DNA of 64,000 nt from JAJFUI01 sp039698035 (GCA_039698035.1 JBDKSW010000004.1:124001-188000); one strand, 5' to 3'. Counted from the first letter of the stretch, positions 1-9,011 are shown. The notes: generated from the sequence alone by a model not told the origin. A program made the numbers and translations.

Positions 1-831
1 GCCGAGCAGCGGCTCAACGACCGCATTGACGCCCGCGCTGTCGAGCCCATCGAGAAGGCCAACGAGAAGTACGTCGAGAAGTTCCAGCGGCCTTTCACCG
101 AACGCAAGCTCTTCCCCGAGACACTCCGGTTCAGCACGACGTCCGGAGCGTTCACGGTGACAGCCATCCAGGCTGGCGGCGGCAAAGTGGCGGCCCCCAG
201 CGCCCCGCCGTCCGTCGCGGCGCAAGACGCCGTCATGACGCTGCAATTGCACGAGTCGATGATCAACAACTTGGCCTTCGACGCGCTGGCCGGCCGAACA
301 ATTTACGAAGGCAAGGTGCAGGCTGCCGCGATCAATTTGCTCGGCCGCTTGCCCGACAAGATGAAAGGCGACGACGACGGAAAGCCCTGGGCGATCACGT
401 TCGCCCCACGACAGCCAATCTCCGTCAGCTTCGTCGACGACGGCTTCCGCGTCACCATCCGGGGCGCCAAGTACTTCAAGGGAAACGAAGGCTACCCGGC
501 CATGGACATTTCGGCCGTCTACAAGATCGAGAAGTCGGCCGAAGGCCAGTTCAAGATCGCCCGACAAGGCGGTCTCGATGTCTTCCCGCCAGGCTTCGTG
601 CCAGGCGGCGACAAACGCCTTTCGGGCCCGCAGCAGGTGCTCCGCAAGCTGCTGGAAAAACGCTTCTCCAAGGTCTTCGAGCCGGAGTTCCTCGGGGCCG
701 GCTTCGACCTCCCCGGCAAGTGGAAGTCGTTCGGCAAACTGGTTCCTGCTGACGTCGTCTGTCGCGACGGTTGGCTGGTCATTGCCTGGAAACGCCAGGC
801 CACGCCGCCGAACGGCCTGCCCGCCAAATAG
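1..831 (+). CDS. Uncharacterised protein, 5' end outside the window
   Basis: The reading frame is open from the first base, without a start codon that is clearly the real one, and ends in TAG at 829-831. At least 276 residues of the C-terminal part are therefore present. The GTG at 157 lies inside the open frame and is probably internal. The visible part begins with a charged helical stretch, then alternates short hydrophobic strands with polar turns, which suggests a beta-rich fold. I recognise no family and no catalytic motif. A strong intrinsic terminator 37 bp downstream marks the end of its transcription unit. Function unknown. That it is a real gene is well supported by the long frame, the codon pattern and the terminator. 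Confidence 0.75.
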   Translation, partial: AEQRLNDRIDARAVEPIEKANEKYVEKFQRPFTERKLFPETLRFSTTSGAFTVTAIQAGGGKVAAPSAPPSVAAQDAVMTLQLHESMINNLAFDALAGRTIYEGKVQAAAINLLGRLPDKMKGDDDGKPWAITFAPRQPISVSFVDDGFRVTIRGAKYFKGNEGYPAMDISAVYKIEKSAEGQFKIARQGGLDVFPPGFVPGGDKRLSGPQQVLRKLLEKRFSKVFEPEFLGAGFDLPGKWKSFGKLVPADVVCRDGWLVIAWKRQATPPNGLPAK

Positions 832-1244
832 CTCCGCCAACCCATCAACCAACCGTTGACAACCCATGGCCCGAAGTTGCCCCCGTGGCGCTTCGGGCCT
901 TTTTTGTCTTTGCAGTTGGATGGTGCGGCCCAAAACCGAGGCAAACAACCTACCCAACCACCCCAGTCTCGCCACCTTCCAACAAAGCCAAACCATAGGC
1001 GGACGCAACAATACAGGCAACTTGCATCAGGATTGCCGGTTCCGTGTTTCGGCAAAAGTCTGACGAATAAGCTGCCGATAACAAGCTTGCCGATTACTCC
1101 GTCTGGGGTCACGCGCCGACTGCGCAACCCCTGACTAGTGCCCGGCCTAGGGGGGAAAGACTATGACAGCCGAATGCCCGGCAGGCAACCGCGCCTGCAA
1201 AGGACAGGCCCTGACGCCTGTTCCACGGAAAGGAACGCTGGCTT
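832..1244. other. Intergenic region with terminator and repeated TGCCG half-sites
   Basis: This 413-bp gap contains the terminator at 868-905. Further on there is an inverted pair TTGCCG (1033-1038) / CGGCAA (1050-1055) and a direct repeat TGCCGAT at 1073-1079 and 1088-1094. I could not place a convincing -35/-10 pair for the downstream TolC-like gene. Short open frames here have no ribosome site or recognisable product. Confidence 0.5.
868..905 (+). terminator. Rho-independent terminator after the first gene
   Basis: A perfect 9-bp stem GGCCCGAAG (868-876) / CTTCGGGCC (891-899) with a 14-nt loop is followed directly by six T residues (900-905). It lies 37 bp after the stop codon of the upstream gene. 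Confidence 0.9.
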
Positions 1245-3656
1245 ATGACTCGGCATGCCCCCTGGACGCACGTTGCGGCGGCAATCCTCACGGCCATTCT
1301 GGCCGGATGCCAGCCCCAGATGCCATTCTATCTGAAGAAGACGGATGGCGACCTGGACCACTACATCGCCAAGTCCACGGACATCGAGGCGGCCGACGTG
1401 AGCGTCGACCGGCTCGCTGACGTGAGCGACGCCCTGGCGCCGCTTTCGCTGCGCAATCGAAAGAACCAGGAAATCTGGGACCTCACGCTCGAAGAAGCCG
1501 TTCAAAACGCGCTGAAGAACAACAAGGTGATGCGAAACATCGGCGGCCAAGTCCAGGGCCCGCCCGAATACATTCTTCGCAATCCCGAGTCGATTCCGAC
1601 CATCTACGATCCGGCCCTGGCGGAGACCAATCCGCGCACGAGCGCCGAGGCCGCTTTGGCGTCGTTCGACGCTCAGTTGAGTACCACCTTGAGCTGGGAA
1701 AAACGTGATCGGCCCCAGAATATCAACGAGTCGTCCGCAAGCTATTACCCGGTCGTCGACATCGAGGACCTAGGCCAATTCCAGACCAAGCTGCAAAAGA
1801 CGGCCGCCACCGGCGGCACGTTCTCCTTCGCGCACAACGTCGAGTACGCCGAAACGAACAGCCCCACCCGCGCCTACACGGCCGACTGGAACGTCGCCTT
1901 GGTCGCCGAAATGCGTCAACCGTTGTTGCAGGGCGCCGGCGTCCAGTTCAACCGGATCGCCGGGCCGGGCGCCGTCGTCGGACAATACAACGGCGTCGTG
2001 TTGGCTCGAATCAACACGGATGTCGCGCTGACCAATTTTGAAATGGCCGTCCGCAACCTGGTGAGCGACGTGGAAATCGCTTACTGGGAGTTGTACTTTG
2101 AATATCGCAGCCTCGACGCGGTCATTGCCGGACGCGACAGCGCTCTAACCACTTGGCGTCGCATTTACACCCTGTATCGCGTCGGTGCGAAGGGCGGCGA
2201 GGCGGAGAAAGAGGCCCAGGCCCGCGAGCAATACTTCCTGTTCCGCAGCACGGCCGAGCAGTCGCTCAACGCGCTCTACGTCGCGGAAGCCAAGCTTCGG
2301 TATCTGCTGGGATTGGCCGCCACCGACGGTCGGTTGATCCGCCCGAAGGACGAGCCGACCACGGCCAAGGTCGCCTTCGACTGGCATGACGTGTTGGCCG
2401 AGGGACTGGCCCGAAGCGCCGAGCTGCGTCAGCAGAAGTGGATCATCAAACGCCGCGAGTTGGAATTGATCGCGTCGAAGAACTTCTTGCTGCCCAGGTT
2501 GGATTTGGTGGCCCAATATCGCTGGCTTGGCCTAGGCAATCGCCTGGACGGAGCCAACGCGCTCGACACGGACGACTTCCTGAGCGGCGACTATCAAGAC
2601 AGCAACGCTTATCGCACCCTCACCAGCGGCAACTTCCAGGAATGGCAAGTTGGCGTCCAAGGCCAGATGAACCTCGGCTTCCGCCGCGAACTGGCCGGCG
2701 TGCGAAACGCAGAACTCCAACTGGCCCGCGAGCAAACCGTCCTGCAAGAAGGCGAGCTGGAACTGTCGCACCAGTTGGCCTACGCGGTCCGCGACCTGGA
2801 AACAAACTACGTCCTGAGCCAGACGGCCTTCAACCGCCGTATTGCCGCCCAACGCCAAGTCGAAGCGGTCGCCCAGGCCTACGAAACGGACACGATCACC
2901 CTCGACGTCCTCTTGCAGGCCCAGCAGACGCTGGCCCAGGCCGAAAGCGACTACTACCGTCGACTCGTCGACTACAATCGGTCGATCGCCCAGGTCCACT
3001 ATCGCAAGGGCTCGCTGCTGGAGTACAATGGCGTCTACTTGGCCGAAGGCCCCTGGCCAGGCAAGGCCTACTTCGACGCCCGCCGCCGTGCTCGGGCACG
3101 CGAAGCCTCCACCTATCTGGATTACGGCTTCACGCAGCCTCGCGTCATGACCCGCGGACCGATCGAACAACACCCGGGCCTTGGCCAGATCGACGGCTTG
3201 CCGGGCAGTGGCGATCCGAGCAAGGCGGAGTTGGTGCCGACGCCCGAGCCGCAACCAAGCTCCGCCACGTCAAACTGGAGCCCGAACGGGTCGGCCGAGC
3301 CGACCGAGACAACGCCGAGCAAGCCGGCCACAACGGAAACGTTGCCGAACGAGGACGTCCCAGCGGAACCGTCAACGCGGCAGCCGGCCGAATCCGGCAA
3401 GACCACACGCGGACCGACCACGACCAACTGGCAAGCCGCCGGCCAAGCGGCCAGTCGCTCGCGGCCAACCTCGTCAGGCTGGCAGTCCGCTTCGCAGTCA
3501 TCCGCCGATCGGCGGGTCACGCCCGCCAGTTGGACGGCCATTGACGACGATGCGTCCTTGTTGCATCCGACGGTCAAACAGCATGAACCTAGCGAAAATC
3601 CACCGGCTGCTCCAGTTGATCGGCCTGCTTCAGGCTGGACGGGGGTACAACGCTGA
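1245..3656 (+). CDS. TolC-family outer-membrane efflux lipoprotein
   Basis: An 803-residue homologue of the TolC/OMF family, the outer-membrane channel of tripartite efflux pumps and type I secretion. The N-terminus is a lipoprotein signal with lipobox I-L-A-G-C, making Cys22 the likely lipidated residue. The central region, about residues 80-600, has the long alternating helices and strands of the family, including typical segments such as LEEAVQNALKNN near the N-terminus and a second long helical repeat near residues 480-590. The last 170 residues are an extra Pro/Ser/Thr/Gln-rich low-complexity tail, absent from proteobacterial TolC. No inner-membrane pump or adaptor gene is adjacent. ATG is preceded by AAAGGA at a suitable distance. 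The 3' end overlaps the next gene by 74 nt in another frame. Confidence 0.88.
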   Translation: MTRHAPWTHVAAAILTAILAGCQPQMPFYLKKTDGDLDHYIAKSTDIEAADVSVDRLADVSDALAPLSLRNRKNQEIWDLTLEEAVQNALKNNKVMRNIGGQVQGPPEYILRNPESIPTIYDPALAETNPRTSAEAALASFDAQLSTTLSWEKRDRPQNINESSASYYPVVDIEDLGQFQTKLQKTAATGGTFSFAHNVEYAETNSPTRAYTADWNVALVAEMRQPLLQGAGVQFNRIAGPGAVVGQYNGVVLARINTDVALTNFEMAVRNLVSDVEIAYWELYFEYRSLDAVIAGRDSALTTWRRIYTLYRVGAKGGEAEKEAQAREQYFLFRSTAEQSLNALYVAEAKLRYLLGLAATDGRLIRPKDEPTTAKVAFDWHDVLAEGLARSAELRQQKWIIKRRELELIASKNFLLPRLDLVAQYRWLGLGNRLDGANALDTDDFLSGDYQDSNAYRTLTSGNFQEWQVGVQGQMNLGFRRELAGVRNAELQLAREQTVLQEGELELSHQLAYAVRDLETNYVLSQTAFNRRIAAQRQVEAVAQAYETDTITLDVLLQAQQTLAQAESDYYRRLVDYNRSIAQVHYRKGSLLEYNGVYLAEGPWPGKAYFDARRRARAREASTYLDYGFTQPRVMTRGPIEQHPGLGQIDGLPGSGDPSKAELVPTPEPQPSSATSNWSPNGSAEPTETTPSKPATTETLPNEDVPAEPSTRQPAESGKTTRGPTTTNWQAAGQAASRSRPTSSGWQSASQSSADRRVTPASWTAIDDDASLLHPTVKQHEPSENPPAAPVDRPASGWTGVQR

Positions 3657-4587
3657 CGCCTTGGCGCAGGCCTGCGGCGTCAGTCGGCGGACCATCTTCC
3701 GCGATGTCGATGTGCTCCGCCAGTCCGGTGTCCCGGTGGCGTTCGACGAACTGCAACAGTGCTACCGCATTCCCGGCGCATGCCTGCTGCCGCCAACCAA
3801 CTTCACGCCAGAAGAAGCGCTCGCGCTGCTGGTGCTCTGCCACGAGTTGGGCAATGGCCACGGGCTCCCCTTTCTGGGGCCGGCCCGCTCGGCGGCCATT
3901 AAACTCGAAAGCGCGCTGCCCGCTCGCCTTCGCGACCAGTTGCGCGATGTCACCTCGGCCATTCACATCCAACCGCCGCCAAGAAACCCGCTCGACGGCT
4001 TTAAGCCCGTCTACGAGCAATTGCTCGCGGCAACGGCCAACCGACGCAGCGTGCGCATCCACTACGATAGCCTGAAGGAACAGAAAAAAATCGCCACCCG
4101 GTTGAGCCCCTACCGCCTGTTTTTCAGCCGGCGCAGTTGGTACGTCATCGGCCGCTCGTCGGTCCATCGGGCGAAGCGAACCTTCCACCTCGGCCGAATC
4201 GAGCGAATCGAACCTTTGGATGACCGCTTCGAGATCCCACGCGGGTTCTCGCTCGAACGCTATCTGGGCAACGCCTGGCACATGATCCCGGAACGCGGGC
4301 CGGACCACGCCGTCGTCGTCCGATTCAGTCCGCTGGTGGCCCAAAACGTGGCCGAAGTCCGCTGGCACAAGACCCAGCAACTCACGCTCTGCGACAACGG
4401 CGCGCTCGATTTTCGCGTCGTTGTCTCCGGACTCAACGAAATTTCCTGGTGGATCCTCGGCTACGGCGATCAAGCCGAAGTCCTCCATCCGCCCGAGCTT
4501 CGCCGGATGATCGCCGAGCGCGCCGAACGAATGGTGCAAACCTACCAGAAACAGAAAAACGCCGAACCCGTCCAAGACGACGCTTGA
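3583..4587 (+). CDS. WYL-domain transcriptional regulator (YafY/PafC-like)
   Basis: A 334-residue DNA-binding regulator. Residues 1-55 form a DeoR/HTH_11-type winged helix (IHRLLQLIGLLQAG, then SRRTIFRDVDVLRQ as recognition helix). Residues about 140-215 carry the WYL sensor fold with the signature region SWYVIGRSS followed by HLGRIERIEPLDD. The C-terminal third matches the WCX extension. WYL domains bind nucleic-acid or nucleotide ligands in characterised relatives; the ligand here cannot be told. I chose ATG 3583 because the HTH begins immediately after it; the open frame extends upstream only as a shadow of the TolC-like gene. The first 74 nt overlap that gene. It may be translationally coupled to the next gene, which starts 32 nt downstream. 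Confidence 0.85.
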   Translation: MNLAKIHRLLQLIGLLQAGRGYNADALAQACGVSRRTIFRDVDVLRQSGVPVAFDELQQCYRIPGACLLPPTNFTPEEALALLVLCHELGNGHGLPFLGPARSAAIKLESALPARLRDQLRDVTSAIHIQPPPRNPLDGFKPVYEQLLAATANRRSVRIHYDSLKEQKKIATRLSPYRLFFSRRSWYVIGRSSVHRAKRTFHLGRIERIEPLDDRFEIPRGFSLERYLGNAWHMIPERGPDHAVVVRFSPLVAQNVAEVRWHKTQQLTLCDNGALDFRVVVSGLNEISWWILGYGDQAEVLHPPELRRMIAERAERMVQTYQKQKNAEPVQDDA

Positions 4588-4619
4588 CCAGCACTGATTG
4601 ACCACCCGCACAGCAAGAC

Positions 4620-5327
4620 ATGTCCTACAGCGATTTTGATGTTTCAGGCCTGGCGCGTTATCTGCACATCGCCGCACAGCAAATTGTCAAGCTGGCCGAG
4701 CGCGGCAAGCTGCCTGGCCGAAAGGTAGCCGGCCAGTGGCGATTCGCTCGGCCCGACATCCACCATTGGCTCGAACGACGGATCGGCCTCTCCGATGAAT
4801 CGGAGCTGATCGAGGTCGAGGCCACGCTGCGTCGCTCGGCCCCGCCCGATTTCGAGCACGAGGTCAACGTCGCCGCCATGCTTCCGATCGAGGCAATCGC
4901 CATTCCCTTGCTGGCCCGCACCCGGAACTCGGTGGTCGATTCGATGGTCGAGTTGGCCGCGCGCACCGGACAACTGTGGGACGTGAAAGAGATGGCCGAG
5001 GCCGTGAAAGCCCGCGAAGACATGCACACCACGGCGCTCGACAACGGGGTTGCCCTGCTGCACCCACGGCGGCCGTTGCCAAAAATCCTCGGCGAGCCGA
5101 TCCTCGCGCTGGGAAGAACCGGCAATGGCATCCCGTTTGGCGGCAACGATGCGCCGTTGACGGACCTGTTCTTCCTGGTCTGCTCGATGGAGGATCGCGG
5201 CCACCTGCGAATCTTGGCCCGGCTGAGCCGAATCCTGACCGCCCAGGGGTTTCTCGATGCGCTGCGCCAAGTCGACGACCCACGGGCAGCCCACCAATTG
5301 ATCGCCGACACCGAAGAACAACTGTAG
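4620..5327 (+). CDS. HTH (excisionase-type) fused to PTS EIIA-like domain, paralogue 1
   Basis: 235 residues in two parts. Residues 6-52 are a MerR/excisionase-type helix-turn-helix (LARYLHIAAQQIVKLAERGK, then WRFARPDIHHWLERR). Residues about 82-230 are a PTS EIIA (fructose/nitrogen class) fold. The phosphorylatable histidine of EIIA proteins normally sits in ALGNGIAIPH; here the matching stretch is ALDNGVALLH, so His148 is the likely site. No EI, HPr or EIIBC gene is nearby, so a regulatory rather than sugar-transport role is inferred. It sits between a WYL regulator and a degenerate receiver protein, forming a likely regulatory operon. A paralogue lies at 10477, leading the complex I-like operon. 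Confidence 0.82.
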   Translation: MSYSDFDVSGLARYLHIAAQQIVKLAERGKLPGRKVAGQWRFARPDIHHWLERRIGLSDESELIEVEATLRRSAPPDFEHEVNVAAMLPIEAIAIPLLARTRNSVVDSMVELAARTGQLWDVKEMAEAVKAREDMHTTALDNGVALLHPRRPLPKILGEPILALGRTGNGIPFGGNDAPLTDLFFLVCSMEDRGHLRILARLSRILTAQGFLDALRQVDDPRAAHQLIADTEEQL

Positions 5328-5334
5328 GACCGCG

Positions 5335-6165
5335 ATGCTTGTCGCGGAAACAGTCATGCACCCGCTTTCGGTCCTCCTGCTCGGCGACGCCGAACAAGCC
5401 GAGTTCGGCGAGGCCCAGGCCTGCCTGCGCCGCGGAACGCCGATCCACGAGGCACGCGACCTCGACGCGGCCGCATCGCTCGCCCAGCGCGAGTCGCCCG
5501 ACTTGATCGTGGTGGCGCAATCGCGGCCCGGCCAGTTTTCCCACGCGGCCCTGCACCGCCTGCGACGCCTCGCCCCGTTGGCGCCAATCGTCGGTCTGAT
5601 GGGAAGCTGGTGCGAAGGCGAGACACGGACCGGATCGCCCTGGCCGGCCTCGGCTCGGCTTTATTGGCACCAGTGGCCAACGCGCTGCAAGCGACAACTG
5701 GCCCGAATCGCCAACGGACGACCGAGCCCCTGGACGCTGCCCGCCACCGCGACCGAGGAGGAACGGCTGCTGGCCGACATCGAGGCCCACGGCTCTGAGA
5801 CGCCCCGCACCACCGCGACCCGCGGTCTCGTTGCGATTCGCTCGCTCTCGTCCGAAACGGCCGCCTGGCTGCTGACGGCTTGCCGCAGTCGAGGCCTGGC
5901 CGCCGTCTGGCAACGCCGGCCCCCGGACGCTCGGACGCAGGACGCCACCGCGGCCATCTTCGATGCGGCCGACCTGAGCAACGCCGAATTTGCGGAGCTT
6001 GGCCGCTTTGCCGCCGCCATGCGGCCGTGTCCGCTGATTGCGCTACTGAGCTTCCCTCGCATCGACGACCAACGGCGGGCGCTCTCGGCGGGCGCAACCG
6101 TCACACTCTCGAAGCCGCTGGCCATCGAAGACCTTTTTTGGGAAATCGACCGGTCCGGCCAATAG
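5335..6165 (+). CDS. Protein with two degenerate receiver-like halves
   Basis: 276 residues, starting 8 nt after the previous stop, so probably co-transcribed with the HTH-EIIA gene. Both halves have the strand pattern of response-regulator receivers. The first has LSVLLLGDA then SPDLIVVAQSRPGQ, where the normal phospho-acceptor Asp is not evident. The second has AAIFDAADLS, LIALLSFPRIDDQ and a conserved-looking SKPLAIEDLFWEI ending, as in the Lys-Pro of receivers. No output domain is visible. ATG 5335 is used; ATG 5356 would remove only seven residues. Probably a pseudo-receiver that binds protein partners without phosphorylation, but this is inference. Confidence 0.6.
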   Translation: MLVAETVMHPLSVLLLGDAEQAEFGEAQACLRRGTPIHEARDLDAAASLAQRESPDLIVVAQSRPGQFSHAALHRLRRLAPLAPIVGLMGSWCEGETRTGSPWPASARLYWHQWPTRCKRQLARIANGRPSPWTLPATATEEERLLADIEAHGSETPRTTATRGLVAIRSLSSETAAWLLTACRSRGLAAVWQRRPPDARTQDATAAIFDAADLSNAEFAELGRFAAAMRPCPLIALLSFPRIDDQRRALSAGATVTLSKPLAIEDLFWEIDRSGQ

Positions 6166-6214
6166 ATGGCTTCTCCTTTTCCAACCGCGTGGGCCTCTTG
6201 CCTTGCGCGCCGTC

Positions 6215-6242
6215 TTGTCGTTTTCCGCCGCCGGACTAGAAT
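6215..6242 (+). promoter_or_regulatory. Candidate sigma-70-type promoter for the YdjY lipoprotein gene
   Basis: TTGTCG (6215-6220), a 16-bp spacer, then TAGAAT (6237-6242). It is correctly oriented about 120 bp before the ATG at 6366. The motif match is moderate (4/6 and 5/6). Confidence 0.4.
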
Positions 6243-6365
6243 GACCCAGTTGGCAGTTTGCGATTTGCACCACGCCTCGCGCCTGGCCAGGAAGTTCGCG
6301 GCATTTCTGAACGTCCCCACCCGATCGCGACCCAAGGTCGCGGCGTCACAAAAGGAAAAACCGGT

Positions 6366-7700
6366 ATGATCAGAACGTGGACCATCGCCGCAAAAGCTGG
6401 CGCTCTGGTTGGCGCTGGCGTGTTGTCCATCACGGCGCTGCTCGCCGGCTGCTCGGCGGGTCAAGAGAAGTCGCCGGCGAACGTTCAGCCGCCGCCGGTT
6501 GCGCATGCTGTCCCCAAGCCGGAAGCAACGACGGTCGCAAAGCCGGTCATGAAGGTGGCCGACCAACCCCCGCCAAAACCGGCCGACGAGCCCAAGCCCG
6601 CGAAGGCCAAGCCGACCGAAAAGGCCACGACGCCGCAAGAGGCGTTTCGTGAGGACCTGGAAGAGATGGCCGACAAGCCGCGAGACCTGGGGACGCCGCT
6701 GGTGGACGCCAACGCCGAGCTCGTCCGGCTCAGCGCCGAGCAGCCCGTCTGGGTCGATAAAAAGAACAAGCATGTTGTCCTGCTCGGAGAAACGTGCAAG
6801 GCCGGCTACCCGCTCGAATTCTTTGCCACCTACTCCAATCGGGCCTACGAGTCGGTCGTCGCCGTCAACGTGAAGCCATCGACCATCCACGCCGGACTGC
6901 TGGCCGTGGGAGCGAAGCCAGGCCATCCGGCGCGGTTCCAGCCCGAATTCTCGCCGCCCACCGGCACGGAAATCGCCATCGAGGTCCGCTGGAAGGATCC
7001 GCAGGGCCAGGTCCAGTCCGCCCGGGCGCAGGATTGGATCCGAGACATCAAAACGAAGAAGGCCTTGGACCTCAACTGGGTCTTTGCCGGCAGCATCGCC
7101 GAGACCGATTCCTCCGGCCAAATCGCCTCGTATCAGGCCGACGGCGGCGACATGATTTGCGTCTTGAGCCTGCCCAGCGCCATGCTCGACTTGCCGCGAC
7201 GCGGATACGGAGCGATCGAATCGCGATCGTTCGAGGCGTTCGCCGAACGCGTGCCGCGCGAGGGAACGCCCGTCACCCTGCTGATGAAGCCGATCAAGCC
7301 GGCGAAACCCAGCGCTCCCCAGACCGGCGCCAAGACCGCCGCGCAAGACCCGGCGGAGGCTGAAAAGCGGGCCATCGAAGCGGCCGGGCCGTGGCTCGCT
7401 CTCATCGATCAGGGCCAGTACGGCAAAAGCTGGGAGGCGGCCTCCGACCGCTTCAAGGACGCCGCCGAGCGACGCGACTTCATCGCCAAACTCAACGACG
7501 CCCGCAAACCGCTGGGCAACGCCAAATCCCGCGCCCTCCTCTCGAAACACTATACGACCAGCCTCCCCGGCGCGCCCGACGGGCACTACGTCATCCTGAA
7601 ATATCAGACCGTCTTTGAAAAGAAAGCGGCCGTCGAGACCGTCACGTCGATGCTCGACAAGGACCGCAAATGGCGCATTTCGGGTTACTCCATCAAGTAG
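6366..7700 (+). CDS. YdjY / DUF4019 domain lipoprotein
   Basis: A 444-residue predicted lipoprotein. The signal peptide ends in lipobox L-A-G-C with Cys29 as the lipidated residue. A Pro/Ala/Lys-rich linker (about 35-95) leads into a YdjY-type domain (about 120-320) common in planctomycetes. It includes LVRLSAEQPVWVDKKNKHVV and the segment around ARAQDWIRDIKTKK. Residues about 340-444 match a DUF4019-like domain (WLALIDQGQYGKSWEAASDR up to RKWRISGYSIK). Role unknown; presumably periplasmic and anchored in a membrane. ATG 6366 is chosen because AAAGGA precedes it and the signal peptide begins there; the upstream open frame has neither. Confidence 0.78.
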   Translation: MIRTWTIAAKAGALVGAGVLSITALLAGCSAGQEKSPANVQPPPVAHAVPKPEATTVAKPVMKVADQPPPKPADEPKPAKAKPTEKATTPQEAFREDLEEMADKPRDLGTPLVDANAELVRLSAEQPVWVDKKNKHVVLLGETCKAGYPLEFFATYSNRAYESVVAVNVKPSTIHAGLLAVGAKPGHPARFQPEFSPPTGTEIAIEVRWKDPQGQVQSARAQDWIRDIKTKKALDLNWVFAGSIAETDSSGQIASYQADGGDMICVLSLPSAMLDLPRRGYGAIESRSFEAFAERVPREGTPVTLLMKPIKPAKPSAPQTGAKTAAQDPAEAEKRAIEAAGPWLALIDQGQYGKSWEAASDRFKDAAERRDFIAKLNDARKPLGNAKSRALLSKHYTTSLPGAPDGHYVILKYQTVFEKKAAVETVTSMLDKDRKWRISGYSIK

Positions 7701-7763
7701 ACAACGCGCCCGCCACCGTGGGCCGCCGCCCGCCGTGGAGACCCTGTCGCCGTGCGATGATCC

Positions 7764-9011
7764 ATGCCGCTTCTGCCTGACGAACAACGACGCTTCGCCA
7801 TGGAAATCGTTCGCCGGCTGCGCGCCGCGGGCTTCGAGGCCTATTGGGCCGGCGGCTGCGTGCGCGACCGCCTGCTGGGCCGCGAGCCGAAGGACTACGA
7901 TGTGGCCACCAACGCGACGCCCGAACAAATCCGCGCCCTGTTTGGCCGGCGCCGCACGTTGGCCCTTGGCGCGGCCTTCGGCGTGATCTCCGTGATCGGA
8001 CCTCGCACGGCCGGCCTCGTCGAGGTGACCACCTTCCGTCGCGACGCCGCGTACACCGACGGCCGCCACCCCGACAGCGTCGCCTTCAGCACGCCGGCCG
8101 AAGACGCCTCACGCCGCGACTTCACCATCAACGGCCTGTTCTACGATCCAGTCGAAAATCGCGTCATCGACTTCGTCAGCGGTCAGGCCGACCTGGCGGC
8201 CAAACTGCTGCGAGCCATCGGCAACCCACGCGATCGCTTTGCCGAAGACAAACTGCGCATGCTTCGCGCGGTCCGGTTCGCCTCGACGCTGGAATTCTCG
8301 CTCGACGCCGACGCTCGCCGGGCAATCGCCGAAATGGCCGCCGAAATCCACGTCGTCAGCCCCGAGCGCATCTCGGTCGAAATGCAACGCATGCTGACCG
8401 ACGCAAACCGGGCCGCCGGCGTGCGACTCCTGGTGGAAACCGGCTTGGCCGCACAAATCTTGCCCGAGATCGTCGCTCCCAACGCGGACGGCGCCAACAC
8501 GCTCGACCACTCGCTGGACGCAATGGCTCGACTGGGCGCCGACTGCACATTCCCACTCGCACTGGCCGCCGCTCTGTGCCTCCACATCGATGCCACCCGG
8601 GCCGACGCCATTTGCCGCCGCTGGCGGCTCTCGAACCAACAGCGGGATCGAATCTGCTGGCTCATCGCGCATCGGACAGATCTCGAAAACGCTCCGACCA
8701 TGCGCTGGTCGGCCGTGCAGCCGCTCTTGATTGCCGACGGAATCGGCGATCTGTTGCGGCTGATGGAATGCGTCCGTCCCGAAACAGCGGCGTCGGTCGC
8801 CCATTGCCGCCGCCTGCTCGCACAGTCCCGAGAGACGCTCGACCCGCTGCCACTCGTGACGGGCGACGATCTGTTGGCCCACGGCATTCCGGCCGGGCCA
8901 AGTTACAAAACGTTGCTCGATCGCATCCGCGCCGCCCAATTGGACGGCCAAGTTCATACAAAACCGCAGGCAATCCACCTCGTCAAGCAGTGGTGGAAGG
9001 AAACGAGCTAA
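7764..9011 (+). CDS. cca: CCA tRNA nucleotidyltransferase / poly(A) polymerase family
   Basis: A 415-residue class II nucleotidyltransferase that adds CCA to tRNA 3' ends, or polyadenylates RNA. Residues 24-60 contain the head-domain signature: GG at 30-31, VRDRLLGR, then the metal-binding D-x-D at Asp44 and Asp46 (KDYDVATNATPEQI). ARRDFTINGLFYDP-like sequence (SRRDFTINGLFYDP) and the neck motif RMLRAVRFASTLEF follow. The C-terminal half is helical and has an HD-like helical region without an obvious HD phosphohydrolase pair. Sequence alone does not separate CCA addition from poly(A) activity; CCA addition is more likely for a single copy in a planctomycete. Confidence 0.9.
   Translation: MPLLPDEQRRFAMEIVRRLRAAGFEAYWAGGCVRDRLLGREPKDYDVATNATPEQIRALFGRRRTLALGAAFGVISVIGPRTAGLVEVTTFRRDAAYTDGRHPDSVAFSTPAEDASRRDFTINGLFYDPVENRVIDFVSGQADLAAKLLRAIGNPRDRFAEDKLRMLRAVRFASTLEFSLDADARRAIAEMAAEIHVVSPERISVEMQRMLTDANRAAGVRLLVETGLAAQILPEIVAPNADGANTLDHSLDAMARLGADCTFPLALAAALCLHIDATRADAICRRWRLSNQQRDRICWLIAHRTDLENAPTMRWSAVQPLLIADGIGDLLRLMECVRPETAASVAHCRRLLAQSRETLDPLPLVTGDDLLAHGIPAGPSYKTLLDRIRAAQLDGQVHTKPQAIHLVKQWWKETS

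Noticed and set aside
5661..8069. An 802-codon minus-strand open frame
   Set aside because: It spans the YdjY lipoprotein, an intergenic gap and parts of two other genes that are supported by signal peptides and motifs. The antisense translation has no family features.
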